The notes beneath the pieces are model-generated. The model saw only the letters and a list, made by a program, of their open reading frames with translations, was not told the DNA's origin and made no database searches. Made by a program: the position numbers and the translations under genes. Shown here in pieces: positions 34,172-46,338 of a DNA stretch of 64,000 nucleotides. The stretch spans positions 9,148,050-9,212,049 of the forward strand of contig NC_053119.1 of NCBI RefSeq assembly GCF_010015445.1, written 5' to 3'. Position 1 is the first letter of the stretch. Each line of letters begins with the position of its first letter. This stretch comes from Perca fluviatilis (taxonomy: Eukaryota > Chordata > Actinopteri > Perciformes > Percidae).

Positions 34172-35304
34172 CACATTTTATTTTTTTATTTTTTAAAGTG
34201 AAAGACAGTAAGAGATAATTATTAAATAGACAAAGTACAGATTACTGTCTTCACCACTGCATTTGTTTTAAATGTATCCAACTGGATTGGATTGCACCCA
34301 CTATTTGTAAATCCATTACTAAGTCTTCCTAACATCATAGTAATTACTAACTAGTTTTAAAATAGTTATTAACTACGAACTATTAACTAAATCAGGTTGC
34401 ACCATAAAAACTGACGAAATGTCTTAGCTATTCAAGACCCGATCAACTAATGTTAGCATCACCAATTGTAACATAACAAAACAACAAAAATACGTTTTCG
34501 GTGTCAATCTATATATTAAATTAGCGGACATATGTATACAACATTATATATATATATATGTCATTGAGATCCCATTTCTTTTGCAAAAGAGACCTGAGTC
34601 ATTAGAAGAAATAAGAGAGATAAGACACACAACAAAACATAATGACGTGTCATACGACAGGAAATATCCAAAACACACATCCTGTTGATTTTTGGCAGGA
34701 ATTTGTTGTTCTATTGCAATTTTAAAGGATTTTAACTATAATGTATTCATGTTAGGACATAGTTCATGTCTTACTTTAGCATTTCCACCATTCCACCACT
34801 CACATTTTTATTATATAACGTTTTACCAGTTAAGACAGATTTCCAAGTTTCTGGTCCCGGGGGTTTGCAGAGTTGTGAGTCGCTGCCATGTGACAGATGT
34901 GTGTGAATACAGTAAAGGCTGCTAGAATGCAAATAAAATGTCATTTTAGTGCCAGCCGATTGCCTCGCTGTGTTTTCACTAGCGGCCCCGTAATCAAAAT
35001 ACACTCTTAAGACTCCCTTGGACGGAGATGCTCTAATGTCAATAAGGAGGACTTTCCTCCACCCACACAAACACTCACTAACCCCGTCCCCATCCTCCCT
35101 CTCCGTCCCTCCTCCCCCCTTCTCTGAAATATCATCATGCTGCAAGGCAAAGTTCTAGTGACATTTAATTAGGGCGTTTTCCTCTCTTATTGGGGTCCGG
35201 GGAAAGAACACGCTCTCAGCTGACTTCTCGGCGTTGTTTGCACTGTCTTCAATCAATCTAACCCTCTCCTGTTTCTCTCCCCTCCTCTCTTTCTAATTCA
35301 ACAG

Positions 35305-35351
35305 TTTGTGTGCTGTACACTCAAGGAATAGCCAACAGGGAATGGAGAGAG
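35305..35351 (+). CDS. cpne8: cpne8 exon 3 (C2A, 47 nt)
   Basis: Acceptor CAG at 35302-35304, donor GTGAGT at 35352. It completes the Ile codon and encodes CVLYTQGIANREWRE, ending on a full codon. Closest to copine-8 in wording. Confidence 0.92.
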
Positions 35352-36686
35352 GTGAGTACAGGGGTGGGAATAATTTATTAAGTTAATTAAATTAAGCTCT
35401 CACTTAAGTTTATTAAGTGAAGGAGCTTAAATGGCAGCCTTTCAGCAAGTCTTATTGAAGGAATACAATGAGTTTTTGGGAGGCTGGCCTGTGAGCCAGC
35501 TTACAGTATCCGGGAAATGACAAGATCAGGGCAAGTAATGCTGTTTATTTTTTTTTTCTTGCCCTCTGAAATGCTAGGTCAAGACTGTTGGATCAATGTG
35601 TTGGTTTGAATTTATCGCATTTGACCCAGCTCACACTTTTTGTTTTGTTTACTTGTTTTGTGCTGAGCGACCTAACAATCACACGCAGGCATCTCTTTTC
35701 AGACAATGTAGAAATCTTTAATGACATTGCTGTATCATCCGTGAGGCATTCATGTTAAAATGCCTGTGTGACAAAAATAGATGTAGGTGTATGCCATGTA
35801 CTGTATTTTTCGGGTCCTCTTAGTTCCTGGTAAGTGAGACTCAGGGACCCGAGTTGTCCATATTATATTATTGTGTTGGTGTTCTCTCTCTTTGTTTGGG
35901 TTGATGGCATTTCGGAGCAGGTCTAGTTATTCTCGGGTCTCTTTCAGATGGAGCCTGTTTCACAAAAGTGATTTGGAAGCAATTGCTTGCATGCAGATTG
36001 CGAATAGTGGCCGCTTCACACTTCATTGCAGATTCATTGAATGTAGGAGTCCTACAGGATCACAAGCATTGTTTTAACAAGGGAATCATGCCGAAATAAA
36101 CCTCTCACATTGCAAATTGCAGCTTGCATGTTGCAAATTCTGTGAAACGGGCCCTTAGTATAATCTTTTGAGAATTTGAAAGATCTATGCAACCTTTGGC
36201 TCGTTGCGTAGCCAGCATCAATCGCTGAAGTTTACCAACTGAATGTAAGTAACTTAGTGAGCGCATCAAGTGATCACATGACTATTGCAAACGATGTCTG
36301 CCCTGTAAAGCTGTAACGTCCATTTCTAGAAAACAAAATCATTGGATGGATGAAAAATGGAGAGAAAATTTGGTTATTCTAATGAGGCAAAACTTTAAAG
36401 TTTGGCCTGAGGGTGGTACTGGGGGGAAAGGCCATGTTGTTACCTTCATCAAGATGGTTTGTCCTCTTTACAGTGGCAATTGTGTAGATTGTGGTAGATT
36501 CAGATGGTATTGGACATTTAGAATTCAACATTGTGGCATTTTGGCACATTGTTATGTGTTGTTATTTTTGCAATTGTGTGTCAACAACAATGGAATTTTC
36601 AATGGCTGGTGTTTTTCTGGTCTTTAGTTTGTTGAATGAGTCTTGCAGCCAGTAATCAAATGTCACCTGTCTCATTTCTCTTCTAG
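35352..36686 (+). other. cpne8: cpne8 intron 3
   Basis: 1.3 kb with no repeat or exon I can recognise. The 93-codon frame at 36346-36627 shows no family resemblance. Confidence 0.6.
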
Positions 36687-36790
36687 TTTTGCAGGACAGA
36701 AGTCATAGACAACACCCTCAATCCTGACTTTGTCCGCAAATTCATCCTGGACTATTTTTTTGAGGAGAGGCAGAATCTACGCTTTGACCT
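36687..36790 (+). CDS. cpne8: cpne8 exon 4 (C2A)
   Basis: The acceptor is TAG at 36684-36686 and the donor GTGAGT at 36791. The exon encodes [10 protein letters not shown] followed by [20 protein letters not shown], and ends two bases into a Leu codon. Human copines have FGRTE here as I recall, so Gly is replaced by Cys59. A stronger-looking CAG acceptor 8 nt inside (36692-36694) would shift the frame, so the TAG is the functional choice. Confidence 0.9.
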
Positions 36791-37210
36791 GTGAGTTAAC
36801 AATTGACTTATGCATGTTAGTGTTTGTGTATTTGTGTGTGTTGTGCAGGCGTGGGTGCAGCTATGTGTAAAGCGAAGTTGAGCCAAGACTGAAATATTCA
36901 TGGTTTGCGCAGAGGGAGATGTAAGTCTTCTCCCTTTTAAATAAAAGACAAGTTTTCATGCTTTTTTCCACCAGCATTTCCATTTGAATCCATCCCATTC
37001 AAACAATGCAAAAAATAGGGCCATGTGCACACGGTGAATCATACACTTTCACCTTGGCATCTGAAAATATAGCACATAATGCTTTTAAACATGAATTTAC
37101 CAGCATTTCTGTAATCTAGCTGCTAAATTAGTAGCAATTCTCACCTGGCTTATTGGTTGGAAAGTGATCATTCAGTGCATGTGCATGTGATTGTGATTGT
37201 AATTGAATAA

Positions 37211-38463
37211 TAGTGCTGGCCGATATGGAGAAAATCAAATATCACGATATTTTTGACCAAATACCTCGATATCGATACCGCAACGATATTGTAGTGTTGA
37301 CTATTGGTGCTTTCACTAAATATTTACACAATGAGATTTTTTTATAAATAATCATCAGTAATGTGGCTATAATGACAAATAATAGAACAGCTAAATTTAT
37401 GATATCCAAAATCTAAGACGATATCTAGTCTCATATAGGGCTGGGCGATAAAACGATAACGATATGTATCGCGATAGACGTAATCAATATCAATAGAAAA
37501 TGCGTTAGATAAAACGTTCGATAACTTGTTTTTCTTCTTCGGAAGAAACCAGAAGTTGCGAAGCAAGTTTGGTTGCATGAACAAAGGCACTCACTCTCTG
37601 GTAACCTAGCAACGTAGGGAGTGACACTCTAACAGCCAATGATGTAACAGTATCAAGTTTGGTTGCGCCACATCGCTGTCTCGTGTTGGATTCTACAATA
37701 ACAGAACCGGCGGCGTGTAGCGATAAGTGGAAAGTGAGTGCCGCAGCGAGCGAGGAAATTGTTGATGAAACAGGAAAAGTCAGTATGGCAGGTTTGGGGA
37801 TTTTATAAGTCCGACCGTCGTCCCCACCAACACTACCGCAAACTTGTTTTACCACCTTAGCCGCGCTCACACTTTGGAGCAAAGCCGTATTTGCCAGCAA
37901 CGTCCAACATCTGCAGCTGCTACACCGCACAAGCAGCAGACCGCCATGGAGAGGTACTCTGCATCAGCGCCTTACTAAACGCTACAAAGAAATAACGGAG
38001 GCAGACGTGCTGAGCACTGTCCAGAAGCCAGGTTACCAACCTAGCACTAAACCTGCAGAAAATAGTTCTTCTCAGGTTTCAGGTTTCTCTATGTTTATAT
38101 TTAACACTTTGCACCATTTTATTACACCTTATTAAGCAGTTCTTACTTATTCTTTCTTCACTGTGATTTTATACTTATGTTTACATTTTAATTATTTGAG
38201 TGGTTTCCATGGTTGTGTTGACATTTCTGCTTTTATAACTGAGGGGATTATAATCAGAGGAAGGTTAAGTTTAAAATAAAAATGTTTAAATTTAATATAT
38301 TTTTCTCCTGGTCCTTATTTTAAATAGGTCATAAAAAATATCAATAATTATCGATATCGACCGATATGAAACACTTATATCGTGATACAGTTTTCAGCCA
38401 TATCGCCCAGCCCTAGTCTCATATCACGATATCGATATAATATCGATATATTGCCCAGCTCTA
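37211..38463. mobile_element. hAT MITE C, interrupted by another hAT
   Basis: The 8-bp duplication TTGAATAA lies at 37203-37210 and 38464-38471. The termini are TAGTGCTGGCCGATATGG and, on the other strand, TAGAGCTGGGCAATATATCG. It is a sister of 62992-63359, which shares most internal sequence and lacks the insert at 37436-38415. Without the insert and its TSD copy this element is about 265 bp. Confidence 0.92.
37436..38415. mobile_element. hAT element D, nested, with BED-finger remnant
   Basis: The termini are TAGGGCTGGGCGATAA and, on the other strand, TAGGGCTGGGCGATATGG, flanked by GTCTCATA at 37428-37435 and 38416-38423. In the frame across about 37828-37970 it reads TANLFYHLSRAHTLE, the zinc-binding end of a BED finger as in hAT transposases. 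The catalytic domain is absent, so it is an internally deleted, non-autonomous copy. Confidence 0.92.
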
Positions 38464-38929
38464 TTGAATAATGAAAATTGTCCTGATTGGTTCATTAGGT
38501 TCACATGTGTTGAGGCTGACAGAAAAGTTATTATTTTAGTTATTAATAGAACATGTACATACTCTTGTGTCCACATAAGATACACATGTATTTTGCTGTT
38601 AAAAGTTTTCAAAAGTCATATGTCCTCATGTAGCCCTAAAAGTCGAGCAGTCCAAGTAATTATGATGATCTGGATTTTGCTCTATTGTGTTATTGCTCTA
38701 CGCTGTTTCACTATATTTTCCCAAGATATCTCATGAAATATGGAACGGCTCTTTTGTTTGTTCACTTGTTGGCCTGTCAGCAGGACTACATGCTGCTTAC
38801 AAGCTGTGGGAGGTTACAGTGAAGGTCAAGGACAGATGCTAGCTGTTGGTTGTGTGTGTGTCACAAAACACTGGATTGTTGTCCAGCTTTATAAGCTAAT
38901 ATTAATATGGTGTGCCTGCCGGAAGCCCT

Positions 38930-39420
38930 GGATGTGCGCACTTTGTGTATGCCGTGCGTGCGTGTGTGTGTGTAAGCAGTGCATTGTATTTAAGCATATA
39001 AACAGTCTGTGTCAGATAAAGTCTGCATGTATACCTTTAGGAATAGCATAAATGTGTTCAGATATACTGTATAGATGAATATTTGTGTGCGTGTATGAAT
39101 CTGAGCATATGTGTGTGTTGACATCGGTTTTTTAAGAGTGTGTGTGTGCGCCTGTGTGCGTGTTTCCATTTTTGTATATATGAGCATGCCCGTTCAGCTT
39201 TTTGTATGCTTGGCAGGGGAAAGTATAAATCATTGGTGTGATATTTTGTATGTGTGTTGGTGTGTGTTTGTGTGTTTAACCATCTGCTTGTATGTGACCG
39301 TGTGCTAGATGAATGTAGTGCAAACTTTTTCCAGAGTATAATGCAAGATGTTAAAAACTGATAGAGATTGGATGATGGGGATGGAAGAGGATTTTGTGTG
39401 TGTGTGTGTGTGTGTGTGTG
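38930..39420. repeat. TG-rich stretch with short microsatellites
   Basis: Repeated TGTGTG and TGCGTG runs, including a pure TG tract just before a G-run at about 39394-39427. Reading frames across it are low-complexity artefacts. Confidence 0.8.
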
Positions 39421-39533
39421 GGGGGGGTGGCCTACTCCCTCTGGGCTCGTTGTGAGTGGGTGAGCATCAGGCCCTGTTACTGTCTGCTGGGCTGATGGCC
39501 CTATGATCACTTGCAGCGAGAACAGGGCTTGCT

Positions 39534-39550
39534 CACACACACACACACAC

Positions 39551-39600
<50 letters not shown>
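39534..39600. repeat. (CA)n microsatellite
   Basis: About 33 CA units with one interruption. Confidence 0.95.
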
Positions 39601-39602
<2 letters not shown>

Positions 39603-41735
39603 CTGAGCTGTAACATGCAAACACACTGTGGTGGAAGTTTTCCTAAGAAGCAGCAGCGTTTAGAAATATCAATGATCAAATGAAAACGAATAATGACCGT
39701 TTGAGAATTAAACCAAAGTTTGGTCTTTGAGTATTTATTTACATTTGCAAATGGAGAAAACAAAGTTTCAAAGGTACACGCAGCACAACTGAAAATGTCT
39801 TTCCCAACTAGAAACCTAAAAATCTAAACATCTTATAGTGAAGAAACTCCATTAAGCCACCCCTCTTCAAATATCTTTAGCATGCTGCCACTAAAAAATA
39901 CCATAGACAGTCAGATGATTTTACAACCTTCCATTCTGCTCCAGTGTCTCCTACATTAGACTAAACACCTGCTTATCTCAGGAGACAGAAAGAGATACGG
40001 TTTGTGGCCTTCTCGACTTTGTCTGCTAAAAAGTCAACAATGTGAGAAGGTTCAAACTAGTGAAACTAAATAATTCTACTGGGCTATAGTTCACGGTTGC
40101 CAACTATTTCACTTGGAGCCTTTTGAATCTACACATGAAGAAGCTAAATCTTGTGACGTTATAAAACAATCATTAAACCAATGGTTAATATCATTAAACA
40201 AATGGTTAAAATAAAATTTGCCACCACAACACATTTCTCATTAAAGAACCAGTTTCCTCAGCCTCTGTACTGAAGACTTTTTACTGTTGCTTCTGCAGCT
40301 CCCCCAGCCCTTCATCACCTCCACCTCCCTCACTCCCACTCAGCGCCTCACATCCCTCCAGGACGTTCATACACAGCCAGACAGCACAGAGCTCCCCGCA
40401 AACTGCCAGCATAGCTGCTGCTAACCCATTCCATGCTCTTTTTACCCGAAGACCCCAAAGCCAACGACACACTTTGCTTCCTCTGCTGCTATCCATGCCT
40501 GGAAATTCTGTTAACCCCCATCTCACTGCCGGCCATGTTCAGTGCTCCTCTTTGCTTTTCCTTTTTTTTCAATTGAAACTTGAGATGCTAACTGAAGCCA
40601 GTGTAAGCCCCCCCGGCTGGATGGTTGTCTAATCAAGTGTGGCAAATTGGATCAGACCTCCAAGCATTACATGAAATACCCTCCCAAAAGGAATAAAAGA
40701 AGGATACAGCTGTTTAGTTGATTGAACTTATTTTACTGTTATTTCACTGGATTGAAGATATTTGAGAGTAGTGGTAATCAATGATATATTTTGTATTGAA
40801 ACCAATTTTAAATTGAAAAGAACCTTAAATTCATTAAAAAACATGCTTTTCAGTTTTTACGTATCAATTTTTGGAAACATGTATGTTGCTGGTTATGTAC
40901 ATGCACTTTATAGTATCTACACCAAACAGTGTGGCTAAATAAGGTCAGAGGACTGCAGTTTTACGTTAAAATGAAATTACTACACTGAAATGATTTTATG
41001 TAATAGAAGAAACCACTCTTATGTGATGAAGCATTTATATAAAATGATTGGTAACAACAAGTGTGAAACAGCATTTGTGCATGACAAGATTGAGAATACA
41101 TGTATTGTTTAATATTTAAACCAGATGGAATCATAAAATACCTCATCATTTATGAATCATTATTGTACTGTAGTCTAAATCGGCTAAAAAGAATAGTGAT
41201 ATTTTTGTTTCACCATATTTTTGGTTTCCCCTCCTTGCCAAAATAACATAACCCAAATAGATCCAGGATTCAGTAAAAACCAATATCCAAAAGCCAAATC
41301 AGAAACAATGAAGCCTAAACCCAATATCCTGCCATACTTTTCTGTGGTTATAAGTATGACTCAAACCAATGTAGGTTTAGATGTATTTCAAACAAATGTT
41401 TTTTATTAGAATTGCTGAAAATCTGACCATTATTTTTTATTATTTGTATGATCCATCATTTCGCATTAGCCGTTTTTGTCCAAGGCAACGTACAATAAGT
41501 GGATTCAGTCTCCAAAGAAACACCTACATGGCCTACAAATTGGATGTTTATCATTCCCTTTCTTTTTATAGCAGTATTTTTTGTTAAAATACCACGTTCT
41601 AGATAATCTGTCAGGACCAATTACAGCACCGACTAGTGCTAATACAACATTTGTGTAGCATCTTGTATCAGTCGGTATGAAGGATTTATAAAGGGTTTCA
41701 TAAAGTGTCAGTGTGCTGTTGTCTGTTGTTTATTA

Positions 41736-41958
41736 ATAATAATAATAATAATAATTTATTTGATATAGCACCTTTTACAGACAGAGTCACAAAGTGCTTC
41801 ACACAATAAACATTTGTTAAAATACAGTAGGATCCAAAACAGAAAATAAACAAGCAAAAAACCAATACAATACCAATGAAGGTAAAAGATTAAAAGACTA
41901 AAAAAAACAAATTACAAACATGAGACAAAAGCGAGCTGAAACAAGTGTGTCTTCAGCT
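41736..41958 (-). mobile_element. LINE 3' tail, antisense
   Basis: A run of AATAAT units, then TTTATTTGATATAGCACCTT and AAGTGCTTCACA, is the 3' UTR and tail of a fish LINE read on the opposite strand. Only the tail is present. Confidence 0.6.
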
Positions 41959-42384
41959 GCTTGCCTCTCTGGCCCCGTTTGTTTGTGTGCCATCATTAGT
42001 CATCATTGCTCAGTTCAAATGGAGCTCTGAGCAGCCGCTCCCCCCGCAAGACAGACAGCACAGGACCAAGAGAAATCCTGTCTGGCCCAGTGCCGATGCC
42101 GAGTGATGTCATCCCCATAAGCACACACATACACACTCAGTCGGACACACAGCAAATGTGCACTCATGAGGTGCCGTGGGACATGTACTGCACATACTCT
42201 AGTGTGTGTGTTTGTTGGTGTGTGTGTGTCTGTCTGTGTGGGGGTGTGAACATGTAAGGCCAAATCATCATACATTCTTCATATATGTTTACCATCCATC
42301 TATAATTTGGTTATACTGATTGTCAGTACTGTCATTTTACTACGTTGGTCTATTCTGTACACACGTCTGTCTGTCTGTCCAGGG

Positions 42385-42545
42385 AGAAGGATCCCTCCTC
42401 TGTTGCTCTTTCTTTCTTCAATTTTGTCCCTGTTAAAGGTTTTTTCGGGGGACCTCCTGATCTGAATTGAGGCTCTAAGCATAGTGGGTATCATGTACAG
42501 ATTGTGAAGCCCCTTGAGGCACATTTGTGATAAAATTGACTTGAC
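42385..42545 (+). repeat. Dispersed repeat 3' portion
   Basis: The order GGATCCCTCCTCTGTTGCTC, TTTTTTCGGGGGACC and GTGAAGCCCCTTGAGGCA is that of a common fish dispersed repeat tail. Family not assigned. Confidence 0.5.
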
Positions 42546-42597
42546 ATCAGTACATATATCAGTAGTATGTTTTTCTTTCCTAACTCTCCCTCCCGCC

Positions 42598-42600
<3 letters not shown>

Positions 42601-42648
<48 letters not shown>

Positions 42649-42712
42649 TTTTTTTTCTCTCTCTCTCTGTTTTTTTTTTCTCGTTCACTCTCTCTCTCTC
42701 TCTCTCTATGGG
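42601..42712. repeat. (CT)n and poly-T low-complexity tract
   Basis: About 20 CT units, a T run of 16-18, further CT runs and a second T run. The basic-acidic frames on the - strand across it are artefacts. Confidence 0.95.
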
Positions 42713-43017
42713 TCTCATTATTAAATAAGATTACATAAATCATTTATGAACATTTGGGAGTGGCAGAGGCAAGAGGCGAATAGAACATGAAGCGCACCTG
42801 TGCATTTTGCCTTTGGCGTGTTGCGTAACAGCGGCGTGTTTCCTTGCTCTTATGGAATAACATTAGTTACATCACTGTATTGGACACAGCATCTCCCAGT
42901 TTTGTCAGCAGGCGCCTTATCGTACATGGCATGCTGTCTGTTGAAAGAAACACTCAGGCTCTCCCTTTAACACACTCCGCTGCACGCTGCTGCACACACT
43001 CCACACACACGCATATT

Positions 43018-43071
<54 letters not shown>
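43018..43071. repeat. (CA)n microsatellite
   Basis: About 26 CA units, nearly perfect. Confidence 0.95.
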
Positions 43072-43072
<1 letters not shown>

Positions 43073-44330
43073 GAGACACCCAGGAAGGTGGCGGGTTATG
43101 GGAAGTGTATAAAGATGAATTTCTCTCCGGAGAAGCGAGTGGATTACATGGTTTGCATGATGTTACTTGTGGTTTTGGATGATTGTTCCTGCATAAAATG
43201 GACAAGTAGCTCAGGTGGAGAGAAGCTATGATTGTTGAATCCTAATATATTCATATTTTGTAAGTCTAGCAGTCCTGTCAGGTGGAAGTCACTTTTCAGA
43301 AAAATATCTTTCTTTTTTAAATTGGCAACTTTAAGCTTGGTACAAAGACAATTGTGTATGCTTGAAAGGGAAACTCATCACTTTTACACACCAAAGTCTG
43401 TTTACAGGGAGTACTACTGCATATGTGAGAAAATGTCATACCTAGCTGCCTGCGGTGGAGTTGCATTGTGGGTTATGTAGGCGCCAGGTTTTGACAAGGA
43501 AGAATAATGTGTGGCATAAAAAAGATGATATTTCTGGTTCTGCTGCATCGATTCTGAACCCATTTTTAAAACTGTCCATTGTGATTCAGGCAATGTAATA
43601 CAGTAAAAGTGCAATGATAAATTGGTGCAGCACTCTTTTAGTGCAGCGGTTAGGTAAATCATTTCTCAGTTTCAAGTTTTGTTAAAACTAGACCACTGCA
43701 AATACTGCCAGCCACAGATGTATTATGTAGTGATTGCCATATGCCGCTTTCAGTTTTTACGAGGTAGTGTGTGAAATGAAGTGCAGCACATAATCCTACA
43801 AAGAAGCAAACTAAGAAATAATGGTTTTGTTCTGCGCAATTTGGTGTGAAGGCTCCGTTAGCGTGATCAGTGTTTCAAAATGTGAGAATGCGCTGATGAG
43901 ATGCATAATTTATGTAAGTGTAGTCAAAGACAAGCAATCAAACGCTATATCTTTTTGATTTTGCCAAATGTAATTTAAAGGCTGAAATGGAGTACTGAAA
44001 TGCTTTATTCTCTAAGTTTCATCAAAAGTGGCATCCAAGAGATCGTGCTTAGGCTTACTGTATTCCTAGATATGTTTGGACTGTCTGCCAGCTGTCAGAA
44101 TCAACTTAATTTGCCAATTATGTTGACACATACAAGGAATCGTACTCCGCTTGTCAGCAGCTCCTTACACACATTGCTGAGAACAAATGTAAAGGCAGAT
44201 GCAAATAGAACTACAACTCAACATAGCTAAACATAGATTTGGAGTTTGGCGATATGTTATAATTTCCAACTGGCCACCCTACAGGTCAACAACCAGTGAT
44301 TGCCGATATATTTGCGCAGGTATGTATTCT

Positions 44331-44884
44331 TAGCCTGGCTCCGCCCTCCTACGTACTTCCGCTCAATTTTCATTTTCCTTCAGTACACCATCTGGGTTTG
44401 CGGGTTATTCTTGGGTTTTCTCCGGCCACATCTTTACCGGTCTAATCAGCGAACAGAGGGAGTGGCTGAGAAACGATGACGTTGAGGTCGTGCGCTAGTT
44501 TGAGTTGTAGTTCCATAATGGCGGCGGAGAAAGATGCGAGCGAAGCCAATTGGTCCGTTGTGGCAACGCCGCCGAATATCCAGAAGTTAAAGCCCGAGAA
44601 AGAACAATCTTTGCTGAGTTGTGTTGGTGGCCATGATGTTGGGGCCCTCCTCCCCACGGGGTTCGGGAACAGTTTGATTTTCCAGCTCGCTCCGTTAGTG
44701 GTGAAGGAGTTGGCTAAGGCGAACGCTAGCGATGCTAAGCTGACGTCACAACCAAACATTAGCGATTGGTTATGGTAGATCCAGAGTGGCTCTGGGCAGA
44801 TAGTTTTAAACTTCAACAGAGTACCCGCCTTCAAGGAAGTAACACTTATCGTTATATTAACACTTGTCGATATGACCAGGCTAA
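44331..44884. mobile_element. hAT MITE E, 554 bp
   Basis: The termini are TAGCCTGGCTCCGCCC and, on the other strand, TTAGCCTGGTCATATCG, flanked by TGTATTCT at 44323-44330 and 44885-44892. Overlapping frames on both strands (44442-44972, 44476-44778) have no family resemblance and probably arise from its GC-rich body. Confidence 0.85.
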
Positions 44885-46147
44885 TGTATTCTGGCTTTAC
44901 ACACTGTTTTTCCCTGCTGTCTCTCTTTGCCGTTGCTGGCTTTAAAAAAAAAAAAGAAAACATTTTGGGCATTTATTTATTTATCAATGACAGTGGCAAA
45001 GGGCCACAGGTTGGAGTTGAACCTGGGCCTGCAGCATTAAAGGTCCAATATGTAATATTTGTACTGTAATAAATCAAAAAATGACACCAATGCCTCATCA
45101 GATATTAAGGAAACATGTTAAACTGAAATACTATCTTTTCTGACAACAATGCTAATGTCAGTATTTTTTCTTTTTGAAATTTACATTCTGTGACGGAATT
45201 TCTGTTTATGTTTTGGCCTGTGTGTTGTTATCAACGGCCCAGTTTGACAGCCAGGCCGGGTTGCCAGATATACCTGTAAAAACGTAAACCCAGCACGCTA
45301 CAGCTGTAACGGTAGTACAGCCATGAAAGCAGCACACAAACGAACAGGATCAACGGAGATAGATTCTACCCGACCTAAAAAAAAAGAAAACAGCATGTTT
45401 CTAACAGTTGCGTGACCAGAGACGTAACAACCCCCTGGTAAATATTGGAGATGTATTTGAAAGATGGAGACAGCTTAGATCCCAAAAGGACGCAGAATTG
45501 GCTTATTTCCTCCTGAACAGGTAAGCATTAGCTTCAGGCTAATTTATCACAGCCACTAGGGACGGGCATTTTATGTCATTTCAACATTTGTGTAGTCACA
45601 TTGAATTATATAGCTAGAGTACCCGAGTTGGTTACTCGCAAAAACAATTGAGACATAGCCAGTAAAGTGATCCCGACTGGTCCTGGCTAATGCCGCCATG
45701 CTAACCCTGTTAACTGCTAACGTTACCGGGAGGACCAGGCAAGCAGCCCATGGCTGTTTACAACGTGTAGTTCAGTGGCTGGAGCCGACAACGGTGAGTT
45801 ATTTTAAGCCACGAGAGGGGGGCTTTAAATCGGGAAGAGAGGACTGTGAGTTTGCAGTGTGTTTAGCGATTGTTGCCGTAATTCTAAGCCAATGAAGTGT
45901 GTTCCGTCGGCAAGGTAGTGGTATATTTAGCGTTTCGTATTGTAATTCTAAGCCGAGGAAGTGTGCCTGACTGGCATGTGGAGAAGACGGTGAGGTTGTT
46001 GTGTTTTTAGCGGTTCATACTGTAATTTTAAGCCGAAAAAGTGTGTCTGTCAGTTGGTTACAGAGCTCCGCGTGAGCACGGGCTTTTTTCAATATAGCCA
46101 GCATCTAACGTTAGCCACTCCTCTCATTGACATATATAAAAGACTCC

Positions 46148-46305
46148 GCTGTGCTGTGGAGTAATGTCTGGCTATGTGAAACTAGCATCTAACGTTAGCT
46201 ACTCTGCTGTGCTGTGGAGTAATGTCTGGCTATGTGAAACTAGCATCTAACGTTAGCTACTCTGCTGTGCTGTGGAGTAATGTCTGGCTTTGTGAGAAAA
46301 GCGTC
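46148..46305 (+). repeat. 58-bp tandem repeat, ~2.7 copies
   Basis: Units start at 46148, 46206 and 46264 with GCTGTGCTGTGGAGTAATGT, and the first two carry AGCATCTAACGTTAGCTACT. The repeat is part of the 45041-47672 element. Confidence 0.92.
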
Positions 46306-46338
46306 TAGCAACATTGTTGTGAATGCTGCGGTCTCAGC

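Noticed and set aside
36695..36790. Exon 4 starting at the stronger-looking CAG acceptor
   Set aside because: Starting there shifts the frame relative to exons 3 and 5 and loses the conserved E-V-I-D-N-T reading.
39058..39624. 188-codon frame on the - strand rich in CV and HT residues
   Set aside because: It translates TG/CA microsatellites; the rest is not protein-like.
42300..42743. 147-codon Arg/Glu-rich frame
   Set aside because: It arises from the CT and T tracts at 42601-42712.
44442..44972. 176-codon frame on the - strand, overlapping 100 codons on the + strand
   Set aside because: Most of the span is the hAT MITE 44331-44884; the residues show no family pattern and the frames overlap on opposite strands as artefacts of composition.
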